Below, piece after piece: positions 1 through 7,816 of a stretch of DNA of 36,547 nt. Numbering within the stretch: position 1 is the stretch's first letter; every line of letters begins with the position of its first letter. Source of the DNA: Ghiorsea sp. (lineage in GTDB: Bacteria > Pseudomonadota > Zetaproteobacteria > Mariprofundales > Mariprofundaceae); contig JALUNK010000075.1 in the NCBI GenBank assembly GCA_027055255.1, forward strand, positions 1 to 36,547, in the 5' to 3' direction. Under the pieces are notes generated by a model. It did not search any database. It saw only the letters and a program-made list of their open reading frames with translations, and had not been told where the DNA came from. Both the position numbers and the translations under genes were made by a program.

Positions 1-1044
1 TGCAACAGCTAAAGTATCTAACCTTCTGCGCTCTGCATAGGTTTGCCCAATCAGTGGTTTACTTAAATCCTTTGCCCACGGTTGACTTAAAATATCCGCC
101 AACACCGCCACATCTCTTAAACCCAGATTCATACCCTGCCCTGCCACAGGATGAATGGTGTGTGCCGCATTACCCGCCAACAACACCCGTCCTTTAGCAA
201 ATGCTTTGGCAACCCTCAGCTCAAGTGGAAACGACGCGCGCGCACCTAAGCTTGTGAAACCACCGAGCTTAGCCATCACTTCATCACCCGCCACATGGGC
301 TAACATCTGCAAAAAGCCTTCATCACTTAAACTCAGCAATTCAACAGCAGTTTTGGGAGCTACCGACCACACCAACGAAAATCTACCATCCGCAAGTGGA
401 AGCAGCGCCAAAGGTCCATCTTCTTTAAAGCATTCATAGGCTGTGTTGCCATGCCCATACTCACAAGCAATGGATGCAACAATGCCCAAACGGTTATGGT
501 CGTAGCCATAGGTTTGAATGCCTGCAAAGCTACGGATAAAGCTGTTTGTACCATCTGCCCCTACCAATAGTTTGGCATGAATATCTAAGGCTTTGTTATC
601 TTGCTCAATTTGCAGCGATACGCCTTTCGCATGTTGCGTAAAACCTAGGCATTTTGCATGGTAAAAAGTCGTAATATGTTCGGGAAAAGCTTGCTGGACA
701 GGTTCAAGCACATGACGAATTTCAAGCACATAACCCAAAGCATCTGCATGTTCTAAAGCACCATGATGCATGTCCACTGCGCCTGTATTACTAGGTTCGG
801 AAACATGGATATGCTGAATCAACCCTGCCCCATGCGCCAAGATATTCTGCCACACGCCCAAATCGTCCATGTATCTTGCAGAGCCTTCTGATAAAGCAAT
901 CACACGCTCTGGGTTGGTGGCATCCAATGATGGCTGCTGTGCATCCAGCAACGCAATACGATAACCTTGTTGCGACAAATTCAATGCTAGGGCGCTACCA
1001 ATCACACCTGCACCCACAATCGCTATATCGTATTCTTCAGCCAT
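1..1044 (-). CDS. ubiH: UbiH/UbiF-family FAD-dependent ubiquinone hydroxylase (C-terminus cut by window edge)
   Basis: Flavin monooxygenase of the ring-hydroxylating family that makes ubiquinone, probably at the inner membrane. I translated it by hand because the frame has no stop inside the window: 348 codons are visible. The N-terminus carries the FAD-binding GAGVIG motif (about residues 11-16), a GADGTNS motif sits near residue 162, and the UbiH-like GNAAHTIHPVAGQG motif near residue 288. In this family the last motif reads GNAA rather than the GDAA of other flavin hydroxylases, which favours UbiH over unrelated monooxygenases. The ATG start is preceded by a purine-rich GAAGGGG stretch. 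Which ring position it hydroxylates (UbiH, UbiF or a broad UbiL/UbiM type) cannot be told from sequence alone. The plus-strand ORF at 155-439 and the other ORFs here are shadows. Confidence 0.88.
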   Translation of the reverse strand, partial: MAEEYDIAIVGAGVIGSALALNLSQQGYRIALLDAQQPSLDATNPERVIALSEGSARYMDDLGVWQNILAHGAGLIQHIHVSEPSNTGAVDMHHGALEHADALGYVLEIRHVLEPVQQAFPEHITTFYHAKCLGFTQHAKGVSLQIEQDNKALDIHAKLLVGADGTNSFIRSFAGIQTYGYDHNRLGIVASIACEYGHGNTAYECFKEDGPLALLPLADGRFSLVWSVAPKTAVELLSLSDEGFLQMLAHVAGDEVMAKLGGFTSLGARASFPLELRVAKAFAKGRVLLAGNAAHTIHPVAGQGMNLGLRDVAVLADILSQPWAKDLSKPLIGQTYAERRRLDTLAVA

Positions 1045-1151
1045 GAATCCCTACCCCTTCAAAGAAAAAGGAACTGTAAGCCGCATTCGGATTAAGGTCT
1101 ATATTTTAGCGTAGTGTTTCAAAAAATGGGAATGTCCATTATGCTTTTGCC

Positions 1152-1532
1152 ATGAGTATTTTTGGTATAGGAACAGACATTGTACAAATCAAACGCATTG
1201 AGCAATCCCTTAGCCGTTTTGGTCAACGTTTTATTGAGCGTGTTTATACAGCCAATGAATATAGTTTGGCACAACAACGCGGTACTTTTCGTAGGCTGGC
1301 CATGTTTTTTGCGGCCAAAGAAGCTGTTGCCAAAGCACTAGGCACAGGGTTTATAGGTTTTGCCATGAAAGATATTGAAGTCGTCTATTTGGATAGTGGA
1401 AAACCCGAAATAAACTTACATGGTAGAGCTAGATTAAAAGCTCAAGAGCTTGATATCATAAACATTCATGTATCTCTAACCGATGATGCAGGCACTGCTA
1501 TGGCATTTGTTATTGCCGAAACAAGCAGCTAA
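1152..1532 (+). CDS. acpS: Holo-[acyl-carrier-protein] synthase
   Basis: Transfers 4'-phosphopantetheine from CoA to a serine of acyl carrier protein, activating it for fatty acid synthesis in the cytoplasm. At 126 residues it has the usual AcpS length. The N-terminal GIGTDIVQIKRIE motif holds the metal-binding aspartate, and FAAKEAVAKALGTG (about residues 53-66) is the second signature with the catalytic glutamate and lysine. It stands alone, divergent from ubiH and convergent with the fimV-like gene seven bases downstream. It is not next to pdxJ, its frequent partner. No good ribosome binding site precedes the ATG, but the motif begins at residue 5, so little room remains for another start. 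Confidence 0.95.
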   Translation: MSIFGIGTDIVQIKRIEQSLSRFGQRFIERVYTANEYSLAQQRGTFRRLAMFFAAKEAVAKALGTGFIGFAMKDIEVVYLDSGKPEINLHGRARLKAQELDIINIHVSLTDDAGTAMAFVIAETSS

Positions 1533-1539
1533 ATCACTA

Positions 1540-3780
1540 CTACTTCTGCGTGCCCTCTGAGAGAGGCTCAATTTCACCTGTAAACTCAACGTCTATTTCT
1601 GTAAACTCAACTTTTTCCTCTTCAGGCTCACTTTCTTTCAACTCTTCTTCAACATCAAAATCAACTTCTAACATCAACTCATCATCTGTTGTTTCTTCAA
1701 CCTTACCCCACTTCCCAACATCTTCTGTATCCATAAATTTAGCTTCTGTGCTTACTTCGTTACTATTCCATTTCGCTAAATCTTTAGCATTCATCACCAC
1801 AGTTTTATCCATAATATCATCAGGAATGGATTTTGCTTCCTTATTTTCATCTTGAGTAACCAAGGGTTCTTGTTCAGATGTACTTAACACGTCTAAGTCT
1901 GAAATCGCCAAAAGGCTGTCCATCTCCTCTGCAGCAAGGTTAGAGCGTTCAATACCGGACTCAAGCACTTCCCCGGTAAAACTAATCACGCGCTCATCTT
2001 GAAGTTCATGCCAAACATCATCATCAAATAATGAACAAAAATGATTCCATTTCGTCTGGTCATACGTTGAATACAAACTCAACAGGCTTTTATTTCTATC
2101 AATAATACGCTTTTCATAATGTAACATTTGAATGTACGATGCTTGAATCCTAGGTTGCATTTGTACATTCTTAGCCATACCATGATAGTGAAGCTCTGCT
2201 GATTCCCAATCTTTTTTCTGTATCACCACTTCAAAATGTGCGGCATGGTCAATATAGATTTTCTCACTCTTCTCTTCCACACGCTCATTTTTTTCTTCAT
2301 CGGCTAGGTCTTTAACCACACTTTCTTCTTTACCTGCCGCAGGTATTTCATTGTCCATAATGTGAGGAGGAGAAGTCGGATCATCAGAATTCTTCGCTAA
2401 AACCGATAAGTCACCATCAAGTGCATTATCAGCAAACTCGGGTTGCATAATAAGGTCATCGTCCAATAATTCTTTTTCTAACTCTGGCACATCATCAAGC
2501 GATTCTTTTTCTAACTCTGGCACATCATAAACATGTTTATATTGTGCTTTCTCTAAGTTATCCTGCCACGATCGGAGCTGCTTACGATACAAGAAGAAAA
2601 GCAGCAATAAAATATTCAGAACCAGAAGGAATAAAAACCACCACCAACCATAACCTCCTTGACTATTTTTTTGTGTCATATTGTTTTGAACAAGATTCAT
2701 CTGAGCTAAAGCTTCAACCTTTTGGTGGAGTGAACGTACTTCTTCAGCAAGGCTATCAATCTTTACACCAATACTGTCAATACGGATATTTGATGCCATC
2801 ACTTGATCATGCAACGGCTCCAATTTTTTCAGCCTGCTCAAAATAACCGCATCATGAATAGAAGTATCCGATTTCCTGGTAGCACCCAAACTTTCTGTCA
2901 TACCTAGAGAGACCTTGCTATGAAATTTCCTCTTGGGTTGTTCAGCTGAATATCCACCACTTTTAGTGTTTACTTCCTGAACTTTCTTTTTCTTACGCTG
3001 TAACATGTCCTTCAAGTCTTGGTAGTTTGGTGAATTTAAAAAAGTCTGCACATCTTGCAGCGTAGGCACGTTAAGAAAAGCACCTTTTTTTAACCTGTTA
3101 ATATCTTGACGTTCAAAGGCTTGGGGATTCTCATCAAAAAGCGCCAACATAACTTGATGATTTGAAAACCGTTTGTCCTTGCGTAAACGATAAGCAATTT
3201 CACTCAAATTATCACCCGATTGGACTGGGCCATAACTTGTGCGCCTCGCCCAATCCGAAGAAAGTGGTACAGCTAAACCATTTGGCAGCAGGGCACTGAC
3301 TTCTACAGGTGAACTTTCAATCGGTGTAACATCATCCGTTGTAGCAACATTTTTGCCTACATTCGGTTTCGTGTTATCTGGCTGTTTTGATTGGTGCCAA
3401 ACTGGATCCAAAAAAAGTTGGATGCTTTTATAAAAATTACCACGTCCGCGCTGTACCTTCAAAACAATTGTCAAAAATGATTCGTCAATGGCTTGTACCG
3501 ATGAAACCTTAACCGACAGCGTACCATCGTCATCTATCACATCAGCGCGTAATAAGGAATAAGTTTTTGGTATATTTTGCTCAAGTGTTTTATACTCTTG
3601 TGGTGTTGCCAGCATCACTTGTAGTTTACTTTTTCTCTCTTCATCACTCAACACCAAAGGAACACGGATATCCAAAGGTTCACTCAAGTAACTCTTGCTC
3701 TCAACATTGCCAAAACCAACCGCCCAAACCATGGAGCACGTTAGCATCGATAAAAGGAATAGGCTCAGACGCAAAATCAT
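1540..3780 (-). CDS. fimV: FimV/HubP-like polar landmark protein
   Basis: Large cell-envelope protein of the FimV/HubP type, which in other Gram-negative bacteria organises the cell pole, type IV pili and chemotaxis. It has a signal peptide at residues 1-20 and a FimV N-terminal domain (about 21-115, with the LSEPLDIRVPL signature). A LysM-like peptidoglycan-binding segment follows (about 180-245, starting YGPVQSGDNLSEIAYRL), then a short coiled coil (about 325-365). One membrane helix lies near 377-398, and a long acidic cytoplasmic part completes it. An 11-residue tandem duplication (VPELEKESLDD/VPELEKELLDD) lies just inside the membrane. A second loose repeat (AKDLAKWNSNE / TEDVGKWGKVE) is near the C-terminus. 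I do not see the conserved C-terminal TPR motif of Pseudomonas FimV, so it may be a shortened relative. The start is an ATG followed directly by the signal peptide. Confidence 0.82.
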   Translation of the reverse strand: MILRLSLFLLSMLTCSMVWAVGFGNVESKSYLSEPLDIRVPLVLSDEERKSKLQVMLATPQEYKTLEQNIPKTYSLLRADVIDDDGTLSVKVSSVQAIDESFLTIVLKVQRGRGNFYKSIQLFLDPVWHQSKQPDNTKPNVGKNVATTDDVTPIESSPVEVSALLPNGLAVPLSSDWARRTSYGPVQSGDNLSEIAYRLRKDKRFSNHQVMLALFDENPQAFERQDINRLKKGAFLNVPTLQDVQTFLNSPNYQDLKDMLQRKKKKVQEVNTKSGGYSAEQPKRKFHSKVSLGMTESLGATRKSDTSIHDAVILSRLKKLEPLHDQVMASNIRIDSIGVKIDSLAEEVRSLHQKVEALAQMNLVQNNMTQKNSQGGYGWWWFLFLLVLNILLLLFFLYRKQLRSWQDNLEKAQYKHVYDVPELEKESLDDVPELEKELLDDDLIMQPEFADNALDGDLSVLAKNSDDPTSPPHIMDNEIPAAGKEESVVKDLADEEKNERVEEKSEKIYIDHAAHFEVVIQKKDWESAELHYHGMAKNVQMQPRIQASYIQMLHYEKRIIDRNKSLLSLYSTYDQTKWNHFCSLFDDDVWHELQDERVISFTGEVLESGIERSNLAAEEMDSLLAISDLDVLSTSEQEPLVTQDENKEAKSIPDDIMDKTVVMNAKDLAKWNSNEVSTEAKFMDTEDVGKWGKVEETTDDELMLEVDFDVEEELKESEPEEEKVEFTEIDVEFTGEIEPLSEGTQK
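2470..2528. repeat. 33-bp tandem duplication inside the fimV-like gene
   Basis: A 26-base stretch beginning TTCTTTTTCTAACTCTGGCA occurs at 2470-2495 and again unchanged at 2503-2528, a period of 33 bases. It encodes the repeated VPELEKE(S/L)LDD unit. The near-identity of the DNA copies suggests a recent slippage duplication in a low-complexity acidic linker. Confidence 0.85.
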
Positions 3781-3920
3781 AAGGCGAAGCTTATCAAGAA
3801 GTGAGTATAAGTCATTGTAAATGTGGGATTAATCACTTGTTATAACACGCATTGAAATATCCTGTGTTTTTTATCACACCTTATATTTCTAATGCAAAGC
3901 CAAGCATCCTTGCCTATTCT

Positions 3921-5315
3921 ATGCCATTAGCAGACTACAGAGAGGTTTTCAACTTGGATATTTGGCTTTATATTTCATCAGTTCTCAGCACCTTTTTTAT
4001 ATTGCTTCTCCCTTGGTTTTTACAATTATCCAAACAAAACAAAACACTGCAGAAGCAGCTGTCAGATAGTCATAATACTGCTAAAGAAAATATCACCCTT
4101 GAGCAACAACTGCGCACGGCTAACCAACAACTTGAACAACAAAAGCAACAGTTATGCCAACTACAAACTGAAAATAAAGGTTTAAGCACTTCATTGACTA
4201 AGCTACAAACAGAACACGAACTCATGCAACAGAGCAATATCGAAAAACTGGCTTTGCTTGAAGATGCGAAAACCAAACTTTCCCATGAGTTCAAAAACCT
4301 TGCTGACCAAATCTTTGAAGAAAAACAACATAAGATGACGGAATCCAGCAAAGAGACTTTAGACAACATCATCAAACCCATGCAAAAAGATATGTCTGAG
4401 TTTAAGGCGCGTATGGAGCAGGTGCATAAAGAAGATATTGAGGCTCGCTCGGCCCTTTCCCAACATTTGTCCCAGCTCAAAGAACTGAACCAACAAATGA
4501 GCCAAGAAGCTTTGAACCTCACCCAAGCCCTGAAAAGTGATAGCAAGGTTCAGGGTAATTGGGGTGAAATGATTTTAGAAAACATCCTTGAAAACAGTGG
4601 CTTGCGTGAAGGGTTAGAGTTTGACCGTGAAAAGTCATTCACCGATAATGAAGGTAAACGTCAACGCCCTGATGTGATCATTAATATGCCCGGCAAGAAA
4701 CATGTGATTGTTGATGCCAAGGTGTCACTCACCGACTACGAACGTGCTATGTCTGCTGCCAATAAGGAAGACAAAGAAGCCGCCATAAAAGCGCATGTCA
4801 AAAGCCTGCAAAAACATATCCAAGAGCTTTCAGCCAAAGATTACCAACATATTCATCAAATTAACTCGCCTGATTATGTGTTGATGTTTGTACCTATTGA
4901 AGGTGCCTATTTGATGGCGATTGAAGCCAACAGTAGCATTTTTGAAGCTGCCTTTACCCAAAACATTGCCGTGGTCACGCCTTCTACATTGTACGCCACA
5001 CTTAAACTTGTAGAGCAGCTTTGGCGCTATGAAAAGCAGAGTGGTAATGTTGCCAAGCTCACCAAACAAGCAGGCAGTTTGCATGATAAGTTTGTTACAT
5101 TTATCAAATCTTTTGAAGATATTGAAACCCACCTTGGCCGTGCACAAAAAAGCTATGATACTGCATTCGGTCAGCTAAAAGATGGGCGTGGCAACTTAGT
5201 CAACCAAGTCAAAACATTGGCTGACCTTTCAGGCAAAGCCAAAAAAGAAATTCCTGAACATTTATTGGAAGACGCAGACATTGGAGAACAACATGAGCTT
5301 AAAGACGAATCGTAA
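3921..5315 (+). CDS. rmuC: RmuC family DNA recombination protein
   Basis: RmuC limits recombination at inverted repeats and carries a nuclease-like fold; its exact reaction is not settled. The protein has an N-terminal membrane helix (YISSVLSTFFILLLPWFL), then a long glutamine-rich coiled coil (about residues 40-150 and on to 205). The conserved RmuC core follows, with the signatures QGNWGEMILENILE, RPDVIINMPGKKHVIVDAKVSL and DYVLMFVPIEGAYL. I chose the ATG at 3921 (464 residues). The ORF track's start at 3852 is a TTG without a ribosome binding site, and a possible -10 element TATAAC sits only about six bases before it. It is the first gene of an overlapping chain: its 3' end overlaps the next gene by 23 bases, and that gene's ribosome binding site lies inside rmuC. 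Confidence 0.92.
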   Translation: MPLADYREVFNLDIWLYISSVLSTFFILLLPWFLQLSKQNKTLQKQLSDSHNTAKENITLEQQLRTANQQLEQQKQQLCQLQTENKGLSTSLTKLQTEHELMQQSNIEKLALLEDAKTKLSHEFKNLADQIFEEKQHKMTESSKETLDNIIKPMQKDMSEFKARMEQVHKEDIEARSALSQHLSQLKELNQQMSQEALNLTQALKSDSKVQGNWGEMILENILENSGLREGLEFDREKSFTDNEGKRQRPDVIINMPGKKHVIVDAKVSLTDYERAMSAANKEDKEAAIKAHVKSLQKHIQELSAKDYQHIHQINSPDYVLMFVPIEGAYLMAIEANSSIFEAAFTQNIAVVTPSTLYATLKLVEQLWRYEKQSGNVAKLTKQAGSLHDKFVTFIKSFEDIETHLGRAQKSYDTAFGQLKDGRGNLVNQVKTLADLSGKAKKEIPEHLLEDADIGEQHELKDES

Positions 5316-6174
5316 TCAACTGGTGATGACTGGCGTGCAAGGCGGTGTATCCCCTGCACAAATGTGGGCACCTTTTGAGGTAGGCAGCCAAGGTGAAGTC
5401 TTTTCTTGGCCTTCGACTGGTGGTATCACTTATAATGTAAAAGTCGGTGATTCTGTGTTTGGTTGGGCTGGTGAACATATCGAACCAGGCGTTTCTTCAA
5501 CACTTAGCCATAAAAACCGTAAGTCTGAAGATGGTTATCAGTTTCATGCTTGCTGTGGCAATCAAGCTCGAGTCATTTCAGGCGAAGCCAAGGGTGCAGT
5601 TGGCACCGTACTTGGTCACCATGGTGGTGTGAACCATTTGATGATTGATTTTCCTGATGCAACTTTGGATAAACTGACCTGCGATGATAAGTTTATGATT
5701 AAAGGCTTTGGGCAAGGACTGAAGTTTACCGACCATGATAATGTATATATTTACAATATCGACCCTGACTTGCTTGAAAAAATGGGGCTAAAGGAAAACG
5801 CAGAGGGTCAAATTGAAGTGCCTGTGAATGTGATTGTGCCCAACTATGCGATGGGTTCGGGCATTGGTGCGCTATCCGTCACCACGGGTGATTATGATAT
5901 TCTTTGCCATGATAAAGATATGGTCAAAGAGCATGGGCTGGATAAACTTAGATTTGGTGATTTTGTTGCTGTGCTCGATCATGACAATAATTATGGGCGA
6001 ACATTCAGGCGAGATGCAGTGACTATTGGCATGGTGATACATTCCGATTCACCACTTGCAGGTCATGGCCCCGGCATGATGACCATCATGTCTGCTTGCG
6101 ACAATAAACTGCTTCCCGTATTAGATGAAAAGGCTAATATGGGGCAATACTTGGGAGTGGGACGTTATGTATAA
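5293..6174 (+). CDS. DUF4438-like protein of unknown function
   Basis: I recognise this only as resembling the DUF4438 family, conserved in scattered bacteria and archaea with no established function. It has 293 residues, no signal peptide and no membrane segment, so it is probably cytoplasmic. It is rich in glycine and histidine. Notable stretches are FHACCGNQARVISG, GTVLGHHGGVNHLMIDFP, PNYAMGSGIGALSVTTGDYDI and HSDSPLAGHGPGMMTIMS. The clustered His and Cys residues could bind a metal, but that is inference. The start is the ATG at 5293, with GGAG seven bases upstream; the track's TTG at 5281 overlaps that site and is less likely. It overlaps rmuC by 23 bases and the next gene by 8, so translation is probably coupled. 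Family assignment is moderate; function is unknown. Confidence 0.8.
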   Translation: MSLKTNRNQLVMTGVQGGVSPAQMWAPFEVGSQGEVFSWPSTGGITYNVKVGDSVFGWAGEHIEPGVSSTLSHKNRKSEDGYQFHACCGNQARVISGEAKGAVGTVLGHHGGVNHLMIDFPDATLDKLTCDDKFMIKGFGQGLKFTDHDNVYIYNIDPDLLEKMGLKENAEGQIEVPVNVIVPNYAMGSGIGALSVTTGDYDILCHDKDMVKEHGLDKLRFGDFVAVLDHDNNYGRTFRRDAVTIGMVIHSDSPLAGHGPGMMTIMSACDNKLLPVLDEKANMGQYLGVGRYV

Positions 6175-6409
6175 ATATATTTTTCTTAGTTTGTTCTTGA
6201 CCATACCAAACCTTGTCCACGCAGAATTATATAAAGTCATCAACGAGTATGGTGAAATTATTTTTACCGATACCAAACCAAGCATTGATGCCAAAGAGCA
6301 TGTTCCCGGGCGCATAAGTTCGGTTAAAAATGAAGCATTCAATAAAAAAAGAATAAAAGCAGACAAAAAAGCTCGCGAAAAAGCTAAGCAAGAAGCTAGT
6401 GATAATTAA
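6167..6409 (+). CDS. Small secreted DUF4124-like protein
   Basis: An 80-residue exported protein. The ATG at 6167 is preceded by GGGAG and gives a clean signal peptide (MYKYIFLSLFLTIPNLVHA, probable cleavage after VHA). The mature part begins with ELYKVINEYGEIIFTDTKP, the pattern of the DUF4124 domain (YK-x(4)-G-x(4)-TD-x-P), which is common in periplasmic proteins of Pseudomonadota and has no known reaction. The tail is a highly charged helix rich in Lys and Ala. The ORF track extends it to 6125, but those extra codons lie inside the upstream gene and would bury the signal peptide. It overlaps both neighbours, sitting in the middle of the rmuC-to-yigZ chain. Confidence 0.8.
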   Translation: MYKYIFLSLFLTIPNLVHAELYKVINEYGEIIFTDTKPSIDAKEHVPGRISSVKNEAFNKKRIKADKKAREKAKQEASDN

Positions 6410-7220
6410 ACAAACATGTGTCGCTGCATGTATGCAGTTGAATAGCAGCGACAGTATTGTTGATAATATGCAAACAATCCAAGCATTATTGGATAACAAC
6501 ACCCCAAATATCGACTTACTTGTTCTACCTGAAAATGCACTACTCATCACCAATAATACCGGTCTAAAGCAACAAGCAACACGACCTGAAACAATCCAAG
6601 GTATATTTAATTTTTTTAGCCAGCTTGCTAAGCAACATCAATGCTGGCTTGTTGCAGGCTCGCTACTTGTACCCGATAAAGACAACCCCAATAAATACTT
6701 TAACCAATGCCCCATATTTTCACCTGATGGAAAGTTGGTTAAAACATACAAAAAAATACATTTGTTTGATGCGGATTTAGGCAGTGAATCATGGCAGGAA
6801 TCCGCGACCATTACAGCAGGACATCAACCCACAACAGTCAGTTGTGGTGATACGTGGAAAGTAGGGTTATCTATTTGTTATGACCTACGCTTTCCAGAAT
6901 TGTACCGCGCATACAGTAAACAAGGCTGCAATATCTTGACCGTACCTGCCGCATTTACCGTGCCTACGGGCAAAGCCCACTGGGAAACATTGCTCAGAGC
7001 CAGAGCCATTGAGAATCAGAGCTACACCCTTGCAGCAGGGCAAGTCGGCGCACATCAAGATAACCGTGAAACTTACGGTCATAGTTTAATCATTGACCCT
7101 TGGGGTGAAGTGCTCGCCGAATTAGAACATGGTGAAGGTATTCTCACAGCTGCATTATCCTACCAACACTTATCCAATATTCGCCAGCAACTTCCCACCT
7201 TAAAACATCATAAACTATGA
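6399..7220 (+). CDS. Nitrilase-family amidohydrolase (Nit1 / deaminated glutathione amidase type)
   Basis: Carbon-nitrogen hydrolase. The Glu-Lys-Cys catalytic triad is visible: Glu in LLVLPENALL, Lys in KTYKKIHLFDAD, and Cys in GLSICYDLRFPELYR. The motif KIHLFDAD and the RARAIENQSYTLAAGQVG stretch are typical of the Nit1 branch, which hydrolyses deaminated glutathione, a repair step for a side product of transaminases. At 273 residues it has family length. Translation appears to begin at GTG (6399), overlapping the end of the preceding gene by 11 bases. The following gene starts at the ATGA overlap at its stop codon. Substrate identity is inferred from the family; a general omega-amidase role remains possible. 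Confidence 0.88.
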   Translation: MIIKQTCVAACMQLNSSDSIVDNMQTIQALLDNNTPNIDLLVLPENALLITNNTGLKQQATRPETIQGIFNFFSQLAKQHQCWLVAGSLLVPDKDNPNKYFNQCPIFSPDGKLVKTYKKIHLFDADLGSESWQESATITAGHQPTTVSCGDTWKVGLSICYDLRFPELYRAYSKQGCNILTVPAAFTVPTGKAHWETLLRARAIENQSYTLAAGQVGAHQDNRETYGHSLIIDPWGEVLAELEHGEGILTAALSYQHLSNIRQQLPTLKHHKL

Positions 7221-7816
7221 ATTATGATGTCCCTATGGCATCACTTTGTGATGAGCAAGTCATTAAAAAAAGCCGCTTTATTACACATATCCAAAGGGTT
7301 AAAAATAAAGAGGAAGCCAAGGCTTTTATCGAAGCTATTAAAAAACAATACCCTGATGCCAGACACCATTGCTGGGCATATATCGCAGGTCACCCCACAG
7401 CCACCACAGATATTGGCTTTAGTGATGATGGTGAACCATCAGGCACAGCAGGTAAACCCATTCTAAATGTATTGCAGCATAAACATGTGGGCGAGATTGC
7501 ATTGGTGGTGGTGCGTTATTTTGGCGGCATCAAGTTGGGCGCAGGTGGTCTGGTTCGTGCTTATTCCAGTTCAGCTAGCCTTGCTATGGATAAGCTTGAA
7601 GTGATAACGCTTGTGGAAAGTAAAACATTTGTAGTCACCTTTGATTACAACTTAGAAACTAATATTAAACACTTGTTTGAAACACATAACATTGTCATTC
7701 AACAGAAAAATTATACAACGCGCATATCACTCAGCATTGATGTGCCAACTACTGACATTGAAAGCCTAAATACTCAACTCATCAATATCAGCCATGGGCA
7801 AGTTTCCTTAATTTAA
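7217..7816 (+). CDS. yigZ: YigZ/IMPACT family protein
   Basis: A 199-residue member of the YigZ/IMPACT family (UPF0029). The hallmark block is complete: HHCWAYIAG, GFSDDGEPSGTAGKPIL and VVVRYFGGIKLGAGGLVRAY. A smaller C-terminal domain (about residues 135-199) follows, as in E. coli YigZ. Relatives have been linked to translation control through the RWD-containing eukaryotic homologue, but the bacterial role is not settled. Its start overlaps the amidase stop by four bases (ATGA), so it is the last gene of the five-gene chain. Its TAA and the TAA of the convergent citrate synthase gene share the same TTAA palindrome. Confidence 0.93.
   Translation: MNYDVPMASLCDEQVIKKSRFITHIQRVKNKEEAKAFIEAIKKQYPDARHHCWAYIAGHPTATTDIGFSDDGEPSGTAGKPILNVLQHKHVGEIALVVVRYFGGIKLGAGGLVRAYSSSASLAMDKLEVITLVESKTFVVTFDYNLETNIKHLFETHNIVIQQKNYTTRISLSIDVPTTDIESLNTQLINISHGQVSLI

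Noticed and set aside
155-439. Plus-strand 94-codon ORF at the left end
   Set aside because: It is antisense to ubiH, whose FAD motifs are clear; the composition is a shadow.
1045-1151. AATGG...CCATT dyad just upstream of acpS as an operator
   Set aside because: Only five-base arms in AT-rich sequence, with no supporting promoter geometry.
4070-4546. Minus-strand 158-codon ORF inside rmuC
   Set aside because: Its Ser/Cys/Trp-rich composition is the reverse reading of the glutamine-rich coiled coil of rmuC.
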